Assembly: GCA_964386525.1 (NCBI GenBank)
Contig: CAYLSO010000164.1
Coordinates: forward strand, 1-20,377
DNA length: 20,377 bases
Origin: CAYLSO01 sp964386525
Lineage (GTDB): Bacteria > Eisenbacteria > RBG-16-71-46 > DASYSL01
Direction: 5' to 3'
Under the pieces are notes generated by a model. It did not search any database, was not told where the DNA came from, and worked only from the letters and a program-made list of their open reading frames with translations. The number at the start of each line of letters is the position of its first letter. Position 1 is the first letter of the stretch. Below, one piece after another: positions 1 to 7,549 of the stretch. A program made the position numbers and the translations under genes.

Positions 1-42
1 ACCGCCATCGCCGTGCGGGCTTGCCCACCCGCAGGCGGGCCC

Positions 43-1020
43 CTAGGGATTAGTCTTAGCAAACCCCGTACCGGGCGCAGGCAGCCGGGCGAGGACGGCC
101 TCGGCGAGCAGCGGCACGAGGATCTCGTGGTGGCCGGTCAGGTCGAGACCGCGCCCGCCGGCCCCCCGCGTCGGCCGCTCGAGGAGGTTCACGCGCGGGC
201 GATAGTGCTGGATCTGGTCGAGGTTCACCGCCGTCATCCCGTCGGCGGCCGCGCCCAGGTTCACGGCGACGCTGAGCGCCTTGAGGAAGACCTCGGGGAG
301 GATGACGGCCGACCCGAGGTTCAGGACCACCGCGCCGCGCGCCTGCGCCAGCGAGTGGGCGAGGATGCGGAAGTCGCGCAGCGTGGCCTCGCCGAGGGCG
401 GCGCCGTCCCCCTCCGGGTGCGCGTGCACGGTGTCGGTGCCGAACGCGACGTGGACCGTCGCGGGCACGCCGGCGCGGTAGGCCGCGGCCAGCAGGCTGT
501 GCGCGGCGTGCGGGGCCCCCGCCGCCTCGAGCTCGCGGCCGAGCGCCTCGCCCAGCCCCTCGCCGCGCGCCGCCGCGGCCCGGGCCGCGGCGAAGAAGAA
601 CGCGCCGGTCTCGCGCACCATGCCGAAGACGCCGCGGTGCAGGTGCGCCTCGACGTCCTCCGAGGTGCCGCCGAAGAGCGCCAGCTCGCAGTCGTGGATG
701 GCGCCCGCGCCGTGCAGCGCCAGGTGCGTCGCCACGCCGCGCTCCAGCCAGCGCACCAGCCACGGCGAGACCCCGACCTTGATGACGTGGGCCCCGACCA
801 GCAGCACCACGGGCCGTCCCGCGGCGCGCGCCGCCACCACGGCGTCCACCGCGGCGCGCAGCCGCTCGGCGGCGAGCTGGCGGGGCAGGCGCGCCAGCAG
901 CGCGGCGGCCTCCCCCCCCTCCGCCGGCGTGCCCAGGTCGGCGACCGCCACGCGGGTCGGCCGCTCGCCCACGGGGATCAGGGACAGCCGGCTGAGATCG
1001 GCTTCGGGATAGCGACCCAT
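43..1020 (-). CDS. Conserved protein of unknown function with GTDTVHAHP and NLGSAVILPEVFLKAL motifs
   Basis: A 325-residue soluble protein with no signal peptide or membrane segment. I cannot name its function. Conserved-looking blocks are GAHVIKVG (76-83), HGAGAIHD (103-110), FGGTSEDVE (116-124), FGTDTVHAHP (193-202), NLGSAVILPEVFLKAL (234-249) and QHYRPRVN (271-278). I recall closely similar proteins in Geobacter-like deltaproteobacteria, annotated as hypothetical and sometimes as deoxyhypusine-synthase-like. I do not see the canonical lysine motif of that enzyme, so I do not transfer the name. The alternating beta/glycine-rich segments suggest a Rossmann-like nucleotide-binding fold, which is inference. 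The ATG at 1020 is preceded by a good ribosome binding site (gaggaggc). It lies 31 bases downstream of the DUF3108 gene on the same strand, so the two are probably co-transcribed. Confidence 0.85.
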   Translation of the reverse strand: MGRYPEADLSRLSLIPVGERPTRVAVADLGTPAEGGEAAALLARLPRQLAAERLRAAVDAVVAARAAGRPVVLLVGAHVIKVGVSPWLVRWLERGVATHLALHGAGAIHDCELALFGGTSEDVEAHLHRGVFGMVRETGAFFFAAARAAAARGEGLGEALGRELEAAGAPHAAHSLLAAAYRAGVPATVHVAFGTDTVHAHPEGDGAALGEATLRDFRILAHSLAQARGAVVLNLGSAVILPEVFLKALSVAVNLGAAADGMTAVNLDQIQHYRPRVNLLERPTRGAGGRGLDLTGHHEILVPLLAEAVLARLPAPGTGFAKTNP

Positions 1021-1051
1021 CGTGCTTGCCTCCTCTTCGTCCGGCCGCGGC

Positions 1052-1954
1052 TCAGGATCCGCCGGCCGCGCCCGCCGGCGCCGGCCCCGCCGGCACCCCC
1101 AGCTGGAACTGCTGCAGGACCGCGTCGATCGAGCCCACCGCCACCTTGCTCTTCATCAGCACCGGCAGGCGGCGCTCGTCGTCGGTCACCCAGACGGTCA
1201 TCCGCCCCTGCTGGCGGAACGGCCCCGCGTCGCGCACCAGCGGCTCCAGCGCGACGCAGTCGAAGGTCCCGGCGGGCACCTTGATCCGCTCCCGGCCGAG
1301 CACGCGCACCTGCAGGTAGAACGACTTCTTGTCGGCGTGGTGGGCGACGTAGAACGAGGTCCCCGGCGCCAGCGGCTGGGTGCGCGTGAAGTAGAACGCG
1401 CCGAGGGCGTCGAGGGCGCCCGGCGGAAAGTCCGCCCACTTGCCGTCGGCGTAGCGGGCCCGCCCGGCGGCGTGGTCGTAGACCGCCTCGTGGTCGGCCT
1501 TGTAGCCGCCCTCGCGCAGCGTCTTGCGGTACTGCCAGGTGACGAAGCGCGCCGCGTCGATGAGCGTGTCGATGCGGTCGCGGACCTTGTAGACCGAGTC
1601 GAAGAACGGGGCCGACTGCGTCGTGGAGGCGATGTGGTAGCAGGACCGCCCGCGGTAGGTCCGCAGCGGCCGCACGTCGAGCGTGGCCGTACCCGCCTTG
1701 ATGATGCCGTACTCGATGGAGAAGACCAGCCGCTCACCCGGAGCGAAGGGCAGCCCGCGCGTCGCCAGCCGGTCGAGGGCGGCGGAATCGGGAGGGCCGG
1801 CCGGGCGCTGCCCGGCCGGCAGCCCCAGCTCGACGTCGCTCGGCAGCCCCCACGCGGCCCAGGCGGCGAGTGCCGCCAGCGCGCCCGCCAGGGCAACGGC
1901 GCGCGCCCCGCGGGCGGCGGCGCACCGGCCTGTGTGCTCACGCGATCTTTGCAA
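1052..1954 (-). CDS. DUF3108 family envelope protein with N-terminal signal/anchor
   Basis: Predicted 300 residues from a TTG start at 1954. I chose it because a GGAGG ribosome binding site lies 5 bases upstream and the start places one hydrophobic segment (about residues 19-36, Ala/Leu-rich) near the N terminus after basic residues, like a signal peptide or anchor. Upstream in-frame ATGs would run into the divergent aminotransferase gene and add an implausible Arg/Ser/Pro-rich stretch. The body (about 65-285) matches my memory of the DUF3108 family: a FAPGERLVFSIEYG opening, then beta-rich repeats ending in MTVWVTDDERRLPVLMKSK (252-270). The family is found in the envelope of Gram-negative bacteria and its molecular role is not established. 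Proline/alanine-rich tail, no lipobox. It is the first gene of a pair with the unknown gene at 43-1020. Confidence 0.82.
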   Translation of the reverse strand: MQRSREHTGRCAAARGARAVALAGALAALAAWAAWGLPSDVELGLPAGQRPAGPPDSAALDRLATRGLPFAPGERLVFSIEYGIIKAGTATLDVRPLRTYRGRSCYHIASTTQSAPFFDSVYKVRDRIDTLIDAARFVTWQYRKTLREGGYKADHEAVYDHAAGRARYADGKWADFPPGALDALGAFYFTRTQPLAPGTSFYVAHHADKKSFYLQVRVLGRERIKVPAGTFDCVALEPLVRDAGPFRQQGRMTVWVTDDERRLPVLMKSKVAVGSIDAVLQQFQLGVPAGPAPAGAAGGS

Positions 1955-2019
1955 CCGGCCCTCCCCGGGCGCGGAACCGGCGGCCCCGCGTCCCTCTGGC
2001 CGACGGACCCGGCGCCGCC

Positions 2020-2025
2020 TACAAT
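2020..2025 (+). promoter_or_regulatory. Candidate -10 element for the dapL-type gene
   Basis: TACAAT at 2020-2025 matches the sigma-70 -10 consensus at 5 of 6 positions. It stands out in very GC-rich sequence and would give a leader of about 65 bases. The hexamer 17 bases upstream (TGGCCG, 1997-2002) is a poor -35, so the call rests on the -10 alone. Confidence 0.35.
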
Positions 2026-2096
2026 GCGCGGTCGAAGGGCGGCTTGCCGCCACGCCCCGCGACCTTCCCCCACTTATACACCGGAAGGAGCCCACG

Positions 2097-3293
2097 ATGC
2101 TGCAGCCTTCGCAGCGGTTCCGCAACCTCGGCCCGTACATCCTGGCGCAGGTCTTCGCCGATCGCGACGCGGAGATCCGCCGCGGCACCGACGTCATCGA
2201 CCTCGGCGTCGGCAATCCCGACCGCCGCCCGGCGCCGCACATCGTGCAGGCGCTCAAGGACGCGCTCGACGACCCGGCGCGCCAGTACCACCGCTACCCC
2301 GCCTTCGGCGGGATGCCGGAGTTCAAGCAGGCCATCGCGCGCTGGTACGACCGGCGCTTCGGGGTACAGCTCGACCCGGCCCGCGAGGTGCTGCCGCTCA
2401 TCGGCTCCAAAGAAGGAATCGTCAAGTTCTTCCTGGCGCACCTCGATCCCGGCGACACGGTGCTGCTCACCGCTCCGTGTTATCCGGCCTATCTCGGCGC
2501 CTGCGAGCTGACCCAGGCCAGGGCGCACGTCGTGCCGCTCGGCCCCGACACCGACTTCCGCCCCGACTGGTCGGCGGTGCCGGCGGCGGCGGCGGACGCC
2601 GCCAAGCTCCTGACCATCAACTACCCGCACAACCCCACCGGCCAGGTGGAGACCGCCGAGCTCTACGAGCGCACCCTGGCCTTCGCGCTGCGCCACGACA
2701 TCTGCGTCATCTCCGACATCGCCTACTGCGACCTGAGCCTCGACCCCGACTACCGCGCCCACTCGTTCCTGCAGTTCGACAAGGAGAAGCAGACGACCAT
2801 CGAGTTCCATTCCTTCTCCAAGACCTTCTCCATGCAGGGCTGGCGCGTCGCCTTCTGCGCCGGCAACGCGCAGCTGATCGCCAACCTGGCGAGGATCAAG
2901 TCGAACATGGACTTCAGCATCTTCATGGCGATCCAGAAGGCGGCCGTCGCGGCCCTCGACGGCCCGCAGGACTACACGCGCGAGGTGAGCGAGCTGTACC
3001 GCCGCCGCCGCGACGTGTTCCTCGCGGGCATCGCCAAGCTCGGCTGGCGCATCGTACCGCCCAAGGCGGGGATGTACTGCTGGCTGCCCATCCCGCCCGG
3101 GTACCGGGACTGCCTGAGCTTCACCGGCGACCTGCTCCGCAAGACCGGCGTGCTGATGGCCCCGGGCGTGGCCTTCGGCGCCAGCGGCGAGGGCTTCGTG
3201 CGCGTCGCGCTGTGCGAGGAGGAGGACCGCCTGCGCGAGGCGTGCGCCCGCCTGGAGAAGGCCGGCGTGCGGTTGGAGATGGCAAGCCGCTGA
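2097..3293 (+). CDS. dapL: LL-diaminopimelate aminotransferase family (class I PLP aminotransferase)
   Basis: 398-residue fold-type I PLP aminotransferase, a normal length for the family. Visible active-site elements: SKEG (104-107, cofactor phosphate region), NYPHNPTG (175-182), D207 and Y210 (pyridine ring contacts), the PLP Schiff-base lysine K242 in HSFSKTFSMQGWR, and substrate-binding R369 in FVRVAL. The overall pattern (DLGVGNPD, HRYPAFGGMPEFKQAIARWY, IGSKEGI, KSNMDFSIFMAIQ) resembles DapL, which makes LL-2,6-diaminopimelate from tetrahydrodipicolinate for lysine and peptidoglycan synthesis. Alanine- or aspartate-type aminotransferases of the same subfamily remain possible. ATG at 2097 is chosen because GGAAGGAG lies 6 bases upstream (2083-2090); the longer upstream reading is noncoding shadow. 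It stands alone on the plus strand, divergent from the DUF3108 gene. Confidence 0.88.
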   Translation: MLQPSQRFRNLGPYILAQVFADRDAEIRRGTDVIDLGVGNPDRRPAPHIVQALKDALDDPARQYHRYPAFGGMPEFKQAIARWYDRRFGVQLDPAREVLPLIGSKEGIVKFFLAHLDPGDTVLLTAPCYPAYLGACELTQARAHVVPLGPDTDFRPDWSAVPAAAADAAKLLTINYPHNPTGQVETAELYERTLAFALRHDICVISDIAYCDLSLDPDYRAHSFLQFDKEKQTTIEFHSFSKTFSMQGWRVAFCAGNAQLIANLARIKSNMDFSIFMAIQKAAVAALDGPQDYTREVSELYRRRRDVFLAGIAKLGWRIVPPKAGMYCWLPIPPGYRDCLSFTGDLLRKTGVLMAPGVAFGASGEGFVRVALCEEEDRLREACARLEKAGVRLEMASR

Positions 3294-3323
3294 ACCGACC
3301 CCGCCGGACGCGGCGGGCCGGGG

Positions 3324-3345
3324 GCCCGGGCCCATGAGCCCGGGC
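3324..3345. terminator. Hairpin between convergent genes, possible bidirectional terminator
   Basis: Perfect 8-base self-complementary arms GCCCGGGC (3324-3331 and 3338-3345) with a 6-base loop. It lies between the convergent ends of the aminotransferase gene (3293) and the GT-C gene (3353). No T tract follows on either strand, so it is not a textbook intrinsic terminator; it may act as a 3'-end stabiliser or with Rho. Confidence 0.4.
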
Positions 3346-3352
3346 GCAGAAC

Positions 3353-4987
3353 CTACCGGCTCGCCGCGCTCGCGGAGCGGGGCGCGGCGGGCGGGACGGG
3401 TCCCCGAAGGATGTAGAGCCAGGCGCCCGGGGTGACGGCCAGCGAGTCGGCCGGCACCGGCGCGGAGAGCATGGTCAGCGGCGGTCGCGTCAGCACGATG
3501 GGCCGCTCGTCGGCCCGGTAGATCGCCTGCCAGCGCAGAAGTCGTACCCGGTGCTCCGGGTACCACGAGTCCAGCGCGAGATCCGGGCGGAGTCCTTCCA
3601 CGTAGCGCAGGTAATAGAGGACCATACCCTCGTCCCAGGCGGTAACGACGAGCGCGTTGCGGGGCAGAGCGGTCATGGCCCGGGTCCCGTATTCCCTCGG
3701 CTCCCGATAGTCGCGCAACTGCGGCACGAGGCTCTCAACTCGGGGAGGGCCCTCCTCACGCACTTGCCAGTGCAGCGGGCCGATCGGCGCTGCGTGCGCC
3801 GCCACCCGCAGCGCGTGGGGCAGCAGCAGTGCCGCGGCCAACGCGGCGGACCCCACGGCGATCTGCAGCCAGCCGGGGAGCCTAACCCTGCGGCGCAGTC
3901 CATCCACGACCGCCGGCACCCCCCGCGCGATCACCACTCCCAGGACCGCGGTGCACGCCATGAGATACACCATCAGCGTGCGGCCGTGGCTGGACACGAC
4001 GGCGAAGGCCACGGTGGACGCGGCGACCGCCAGCAGCAGCGCCGCCGCCGCACTGCGCTCCCGGGCGTAGCTGCGCACCCCCGCCAGGAAAGGGATCAGA
4101 GCCACCGGCCCGAACTCGAAGAGGAATGTGTTGGCACCGGCTTCCAGGAGATTCCTGGCCAGCATGCGGAACTGGCCCAGGAACGGGAGCTTCGGAGACT
4201 GCTTGCACAGGACCAACCAGGGAATGCGCTCCCAGGGGGTAGCGAAGTTGGCCCGTGTCAGCCCAGACTGTCCGGTGTCGAGATTCACTGTGTAGCTGAG
4301 GTAGTTCATCGGCAAGGCGCGGGCATCCGCCCAGATCAGATAGAGGTACGCGGAGAGCCCGGCGAAGAACCCCAGGGAGAGCATCGCGAGGTGGCGCAGG
4401 GTCGGGGCCCGCGCCGGGCGACGCAGGGCCAGAGCCGACCCCATGACCAGGACAGCCGGCCCGAAGGCCAGGTGGGCGGTCATCGCCAGGCCCATGAGAA
4501 ACGCGGCCAGGGCCGCATCCCACGCGCGCGGCCGGCGCAGGTACGCCAGGGTTCGCCACAGGGAAAGGGCGAAGCACAGATAAGCCAGCGAGTAGACCTC
4601 GGTCCGGATGGACGCCCACCAGAGGGTGAAGCTCGTCCCGTACCAGATCGCGCCCAAGAGACAGTAGGCGAGCGACAGCCCGGTCTGGCGCAGGAGCAGC
4701 GCGTACACGCCGACCGCCACGGCGCCGAAGAGGGCGCACATCACCGTAATGCGATGCGCCAGGTCTCCTCCGACGGCATGCCGGAAGGCCTGCCCCGCCA
4801 TGACGAAGAGCGGGTAGCCACTCGGGTGGGCGATGCCGCCCTGCAGAGCGACCGCCTGGAGTTCCGCCCCATCGCCCACCATGATGCTCGGCGCGGCGCC
4901 CCAGAGGTAGACCGCGAAGCAGGCAATCGAGAGCGCGAGGACGGCCATGCGGGCTCCCGGCGTCAGTCGGACTAGCTCATTCGGCAC
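3353..4987 (-). CDS. DUF2723 / TMEM260-like integral membrane glycosyltransferase (GT-C type)
   Basis: 544-residue membrane protein with about ten hydrophobic segments in the first 390 residues and a soluble C-terminal domain (about 395-544). The first periplasmic loop carries the DUF2723 signature: VGDGAELQAVALQGG followed by AHPSGYPLF (residues 37-61), with D39, E42 and H54 as the likely functional residues. The family is related to protein O-mannosyltransferases (TMEM260) and is expected to move a sugar from a polyprenyl-phosphate carrier to an acceptor on the outer face of the inner membrane; acceptor and sugar cannot be read from sequence. The GTG start at 4987 is supported by a GGAGGTGA ribosome binding site ending 3 bases upstream. 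It is divergent from the frameshifted GT-C gene across a 421-base gap and convergent with the dapL-type gene. Confidence 0.82.
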   Translation of the reverse strand: MPNELVRLTPGARMAVLALSIACFAVYLWGAAPSIMVGDGAELQAVALQGGIAHPSGYPLFVMAGQAFRHAVGGDLAHRITVMCALFGAVAVGVYALLLRQTGLSLAYCLLGAIWYGTSFTLWWASIRTEVYSLAYLCFALSLWRTLAYLRRPRAWDAALAAFLMGLAMTAHLAFGPAVLVMGSALALRRPARAPTLRHLAMLSLGFFAGLSAYLYLIWADARALPMNYLSYTVNLDTGQSGLTRANFATPWERIPWLVLCKQSPKLPFLGQFRMLARNLLEAGANTFLFEFGPVALIPFLAGVRSYARERSAAAALLLAVAASTVAFAVVSSHGRTLMVYLMACTAVLGVVIARGVPAVVDGLRRRVRLPGWLQIAVGSAALAAALLLPHALRVAAHAAPIGPLHWQVREEGPPRVESLVPQLRDYREPREYGTRAMTALPRNALVVTAWDEGMVLYYLRYVEGLRPDLALDSWYPEHRVRLLRWQAIYRADERPIVLTRPPLTMLSAPVPADSLAVTPGAWLYILRGPVPPAAPRSASAASR

Positions 4988-5221
4988 GTATCACCTCCGC
5001 GGGGCTAAACGGCGCTGCCCGGAGTCGCTGCACGCGCATCTCGTGCGGGCCAGACTCCCTTCATCGGGGCCGGAGACTACCGTACCGTGGGCCGCTACCC
5101 CAACTCCTCGCCGCAAGCCCGCCGGCGACCGGCGCGACCGGCACCCGCTCGGCGCCCCGCCTCGCCTGCCCGCGGGAAGAATCGCGGATGGGATCCGGTG
5201 GATTCTTGAATCTCCTGGAAG

Positions 5222-5227
5222 TACAAT
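5222..5227 (+). promoter_or_regulatory. Candidate -10 element for the frameshifted GT-C gene
   Basis: TACAAT, 5 of 6 match to the -10 consensus, in a locally AT-richer patch. The -35 hexamer at 17-base spacing is TGGATT, weak. The inverted repeat GATTC-TT-GAATC (5201-5212) overlaps the spacer, the right place for a repressor or activator site. The implied leader is about 175 bases. Confidence 0.3.
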
Positions 5228-5331
5228 TGGTCGCCTTTGCCGAGAGGCCTAGGCCCTGTCCTCTTCGCGCGCCGGCCGCCGCCGCCCACCCGCGCGGCCC
5301 AGCCGCACCGCCGCCCCCGGGCGAGATGGGA

Positions 5332-5388
5332 GTCTCGTGCCGGCTTTTCGAACCCCCCCTCGGGCCGGGCTCGACTCCGGCACGAGGC
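5332..5388 (+). promoter_or_regulatory. Leader hairpin upstream of the frameshifted GT-C gene
   Basis: Arms CTCGTGCCGG (5334-5343) and CCGGCACGAG (5377-5386) are perfectly complementary. A U-G and a G-C pair extend the stem to 12 in RNA (5332-5388), with a 33-base loop. It ends 9 bases before the AGGAGG ribosome binding site at 5398-5403. Function unknown; no T tract, so not a terminator. Confidence 0.45.
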
Positions 5389-5408
5389 CCAGCGCCTAGG
5401 AGGCCGTG

Positions 5409-7102
5409 ATGGCGCCCGCTGAAGCACGCAGTGGCGAGATTGCGACCCCACCGACCCCGCAGCTCTCACGCTTGGCGATCGCGCTGGCAGTCGCGGCCCT
5501 GGCGTTCTTGGCCTTCTACGTCATCCAGTTTCGCGGCTACACGATGGATGACGCCTACATGAGCTACCGGTACGCCGAGCACCTCGCGACCGGCCAGGGG
5601 TTGGTCTTCAATCCCGGCGAGAATCCGCGGTCCGAAGGGGTCACGAGCCCCCTGTGGGCGGGCCTGCTCTCCCTCTGCTATCTGCTGGGCAGCGATCCAC
5701 GTGTCGCGTCAAAGGTGCTCGGACTGCTGTCTGTCCTGCTGACGATCGGGCTGCTCTACGGCCTGATCTACGCCCTCTGCCGGCGACAGTTGGGGCGTAG
5801 CGTTGCGGTTGCCTCGGTGTTCGGCGCGCTCGGTGCGCTCACCTACGTAAGCGACCCGTACGTGGCCGGCAATGGGGTCTCGGGAATGGAGACCGCGCTC
5901 GGGACGCTGGTCTATTGCGCCTTCGTGTTCGGACTCGTCGAGCGGCTGGATGCGTTGCGGCCGCGGGACGTCGGCCTCCTGGGCCTTGCGGCGGTGGCCA
6001 TGTGCGGGCTGCGCCCTGAGCTGGGTCTCAGCGTGGTGGCGGCTCTGGCGCTGGCCGCCGTCCTCTGCCGGGGAAGCCGGTTGCCCCTCCTGGCGATCGG
6101 GGGCTCTTCATCGCTCTGGGAGCCGGCTACTTCGCCTGGCGGTATTCTTACTACGGTCTGCCCTTCCCCCTGCCCTTCTACGTCAAGCAACTCGGCCAGG
6201 GGTTCGCGCCGGGCCTGCCGACCGTGAGCCGGGGGCTGCGCCGGTTCGGGCTGGTCTTTCCGCTGTTTGCCCTGCTGCTTTCCTGGTTGGCGACCCGGAA
6301 GCCCGCGCGCAGCGTCGTCTTGCTTGCGGCCGTGACCGTCATCCAGACCGCCTACTACGTCCTGCCGGCCCACGAGATGGGATTCGGCTATCGCTACCTG
6401 CAGCCGGTGCTGCCCAGCCTCGTGGTGCTGCTCATCCTCGGGCTCGCGCTGACTCTCGAGCTGTTCGAGCGGCTACCGATCCCGCAGCAGTTCTCCAAGC
6501 TCATTCTGACGTTCACGTTCCTGGTTCCGCTCCTGGCGGTCAACTTGTACACGCTCAAGGAGGCCAGGGGCGTCTACCTGGAGTGGTATTGGCAGGGACT
6601 GATGCCGCGCATCATCGTCCTGGGCCACACCCTCCATGCCGCGGACTCGACCGGCACGCTCTCGGTCGCCCTGAACGATTGCGGCGTGGTCCCGTACTAT
6701 TCAGGGTGGCGGGCCGTCGATCTCACGGGGCTCAACAACCGCAACATCGCTCGGAAGCGCTCGCCCCAGGGCGTTCTCGAGGAGGTCATGCGGCAGCGGC
6801 CGAAACTTCTCATCCTGGGATCGCAAGAGGGGCAGCGGTACAAGCGGATGTTCCGCAACGAGGAGCTCCTCCATGACCGGGCGCCGGCCATCGGGTACGC
6901 GTACGCGGGGACGATCCCAATCAGCCCGTCGTACTACTACTGGGCCTATTGGCAAGTCGGGCGCCCGCGCGGCCGGGTCATCGAACTGCTCAAGGAACGC
7001 TGCGGGTTTTACCGCGCGAGCGGCGAGAAGACGGGGAACCGGGAGGCGCCGGGTGACTTCGGGCCTCGCCCCGGCGCCGGACGGGCTGGCACCGAGACCT
7101 AG
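5409..7102 (+). pseudogene. GT-C family membrane glycosyltransferase, broken by a one-base frameshift
   Basis: Two frames together encode one GT-C type protein of about 564 residues. The first frame (5409 to about 6101) has an N-terminal membrane segment (about 21-40) and the acidic first-loop motif RGYTMDDAYMSYRYAEHL with D47/D48, then LVFNPGENPRSEGVTSPLW, typical of polyprenyl-phosphate-sugar dependent glycosyltransferases. The second frame (about 6104-7102) carries on without loss: LFIALGAGYFAWRYSYYG and LPFPLPFYVK, further membrane helices, then a periplasmic domain with DCGVVPYYSGWRAVDLTGLN. The junction is the run of five G at 6099-6103; a sixth G would restore one frame. Codon use stays good on both sides, so this is a sequencing error, a very recent mutation, or less likely a programmed -1 shift. 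ATG at 5409 is 5 bases after AGGAGG. The stop codon overlaps the convergent cupin gene by four bases. Confidence 0.85.
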
Positions 7103-7542
7103 GCGAAGAAATCGTAGTCGGGAAACTCGGCATCGCAGTCGTCGGGGTCATCGGGATGCCACGCCGGCGACGGCATGTTGAGGATGTAAGCGTCACAGTC
7201 GCCGATGTTCACCAGCGCATTGGGAACCCCGGCCGGCACCTGCACCGTCGCGAAGTCGTGATTCTCCCCGCTGAAGTACTCGTGGTATTGACCGTCGACC
7301 TGCACCACGATCTTGATATCTCCCTTGATGCAGGTGAACAGGCCCCAGCGCTTCATGTGCAGGTGCGGGCCCTTGACCTCTCCGGGATTAGCCACGGTGC
7401 AGTAGATCTGGAGGGGCCAGCGCTCGTCGCTCACGAACTTCTCGTGCACGTTGAGGATAGGAATCAGGAAGCCGTTCGGTGTGCCGGCGGCATTCTTCGT
7501 CACAATCTTGCGGTTCGTCTTGGCTCTGACGGTCGCGGTCAT
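7099..7542 (-). CDS. RmlC-like cupin, probable sugar epimerase/ketoisomerase
   Basis: 147-residue single-domain cupin. Metal- or substrate-binding histidines appear in GPHLHMKRWGLFTCIKG (58-74, HLH at 60-62), and the second cupin motif is VPAGVPNALVNIG (102-114). The tail (about 130-143) is strongly acidic. The pattern resembles short proteins in O-antigen and capsule clusters annotated as dTDP-4-dehydrorhamnose 3,5-epimerase-like or FdtA/WxcM-like 3,4-ketoisomerases; I cannot decide between epimerase and ketoisomerase. It is the last gene of a four-gene operon, 7 bases after the aminotransferase stop, with a GTGAGG ribosome binding site. The likely substrate is the nucleotide-linked keto sugar that the preceding aminotransferase uses. 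Its stop codon overlaps that of the convergent GT-C gene. Confidence 0.8.
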   Translation of the reverse strand: MTATVRAKTNRKIVTKNAAGTPNGFLIPILNVHEKFVSDERWPLQIYCTVANPGEVKGPHLHMKRWGLFTCIKGDIKIVVQVDGQYHEYFSGENHDFATVQVPAGVPNALVNIGDCDAYILNMPSPAWHPDDPDDCDAEFPDYDFFA

Positions 7543-7549
7543 GGGCGCC

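Larger units (their letters stand above)
4988..5408. promoter_or_regulatory. Divergent intergenic region between two GT-C genes
   Basis: 421 bases without a credible gene; the short open frames here have no family features. Visible content: an inverted repeat GATTC-TT-GAATC at 5201-5212, a -10-like TACAAT at 5222-5227 (plus strand), a 10-base palindrome GGCCTAGGCC at 5246-5255 and a long hairpin at 5332-5388. It must hold promoters for both flanking genes, but I can only suggest the plus-strand one. Confidence 0.5.

Noticed and set aside
1..42. GC-rich inverted segments just after the gene at 43-1020 as a terminator
   Set aside because: Stems are short and imperfect and no T run follows on the minus strand; the window ends too soon to judge.
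94..102. An empty placeholder entry in the findings list at these positions
   Set aside because: It carries no claim and an interest of zero; disregard it.
1022..3337. Plus-strand open frame of 771 codons spanning the DUF3108 and aminotransferase genes
   Set aside because: Arg/Pro/Gly-rich translation without domains. It crosses two well-supported genes in other frames and is an effect of the low stop-codon frequency at high GC.
6096..6105. Programmed -1 ribosomal frameshifting in the GT-C gene
   Set aside because: The heptamer C GGG GGC does not allow good P-site re-pairing, and I saw no convincing downstream pseudoknot. Sequence error or mutation is more likely.
5872..6876. 334-codon plus-strand frame inside the broken GT-C gene
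   Set aside because: Third-frame shadow. The two frames that carry GT-C features flank the G run and together explain the region.
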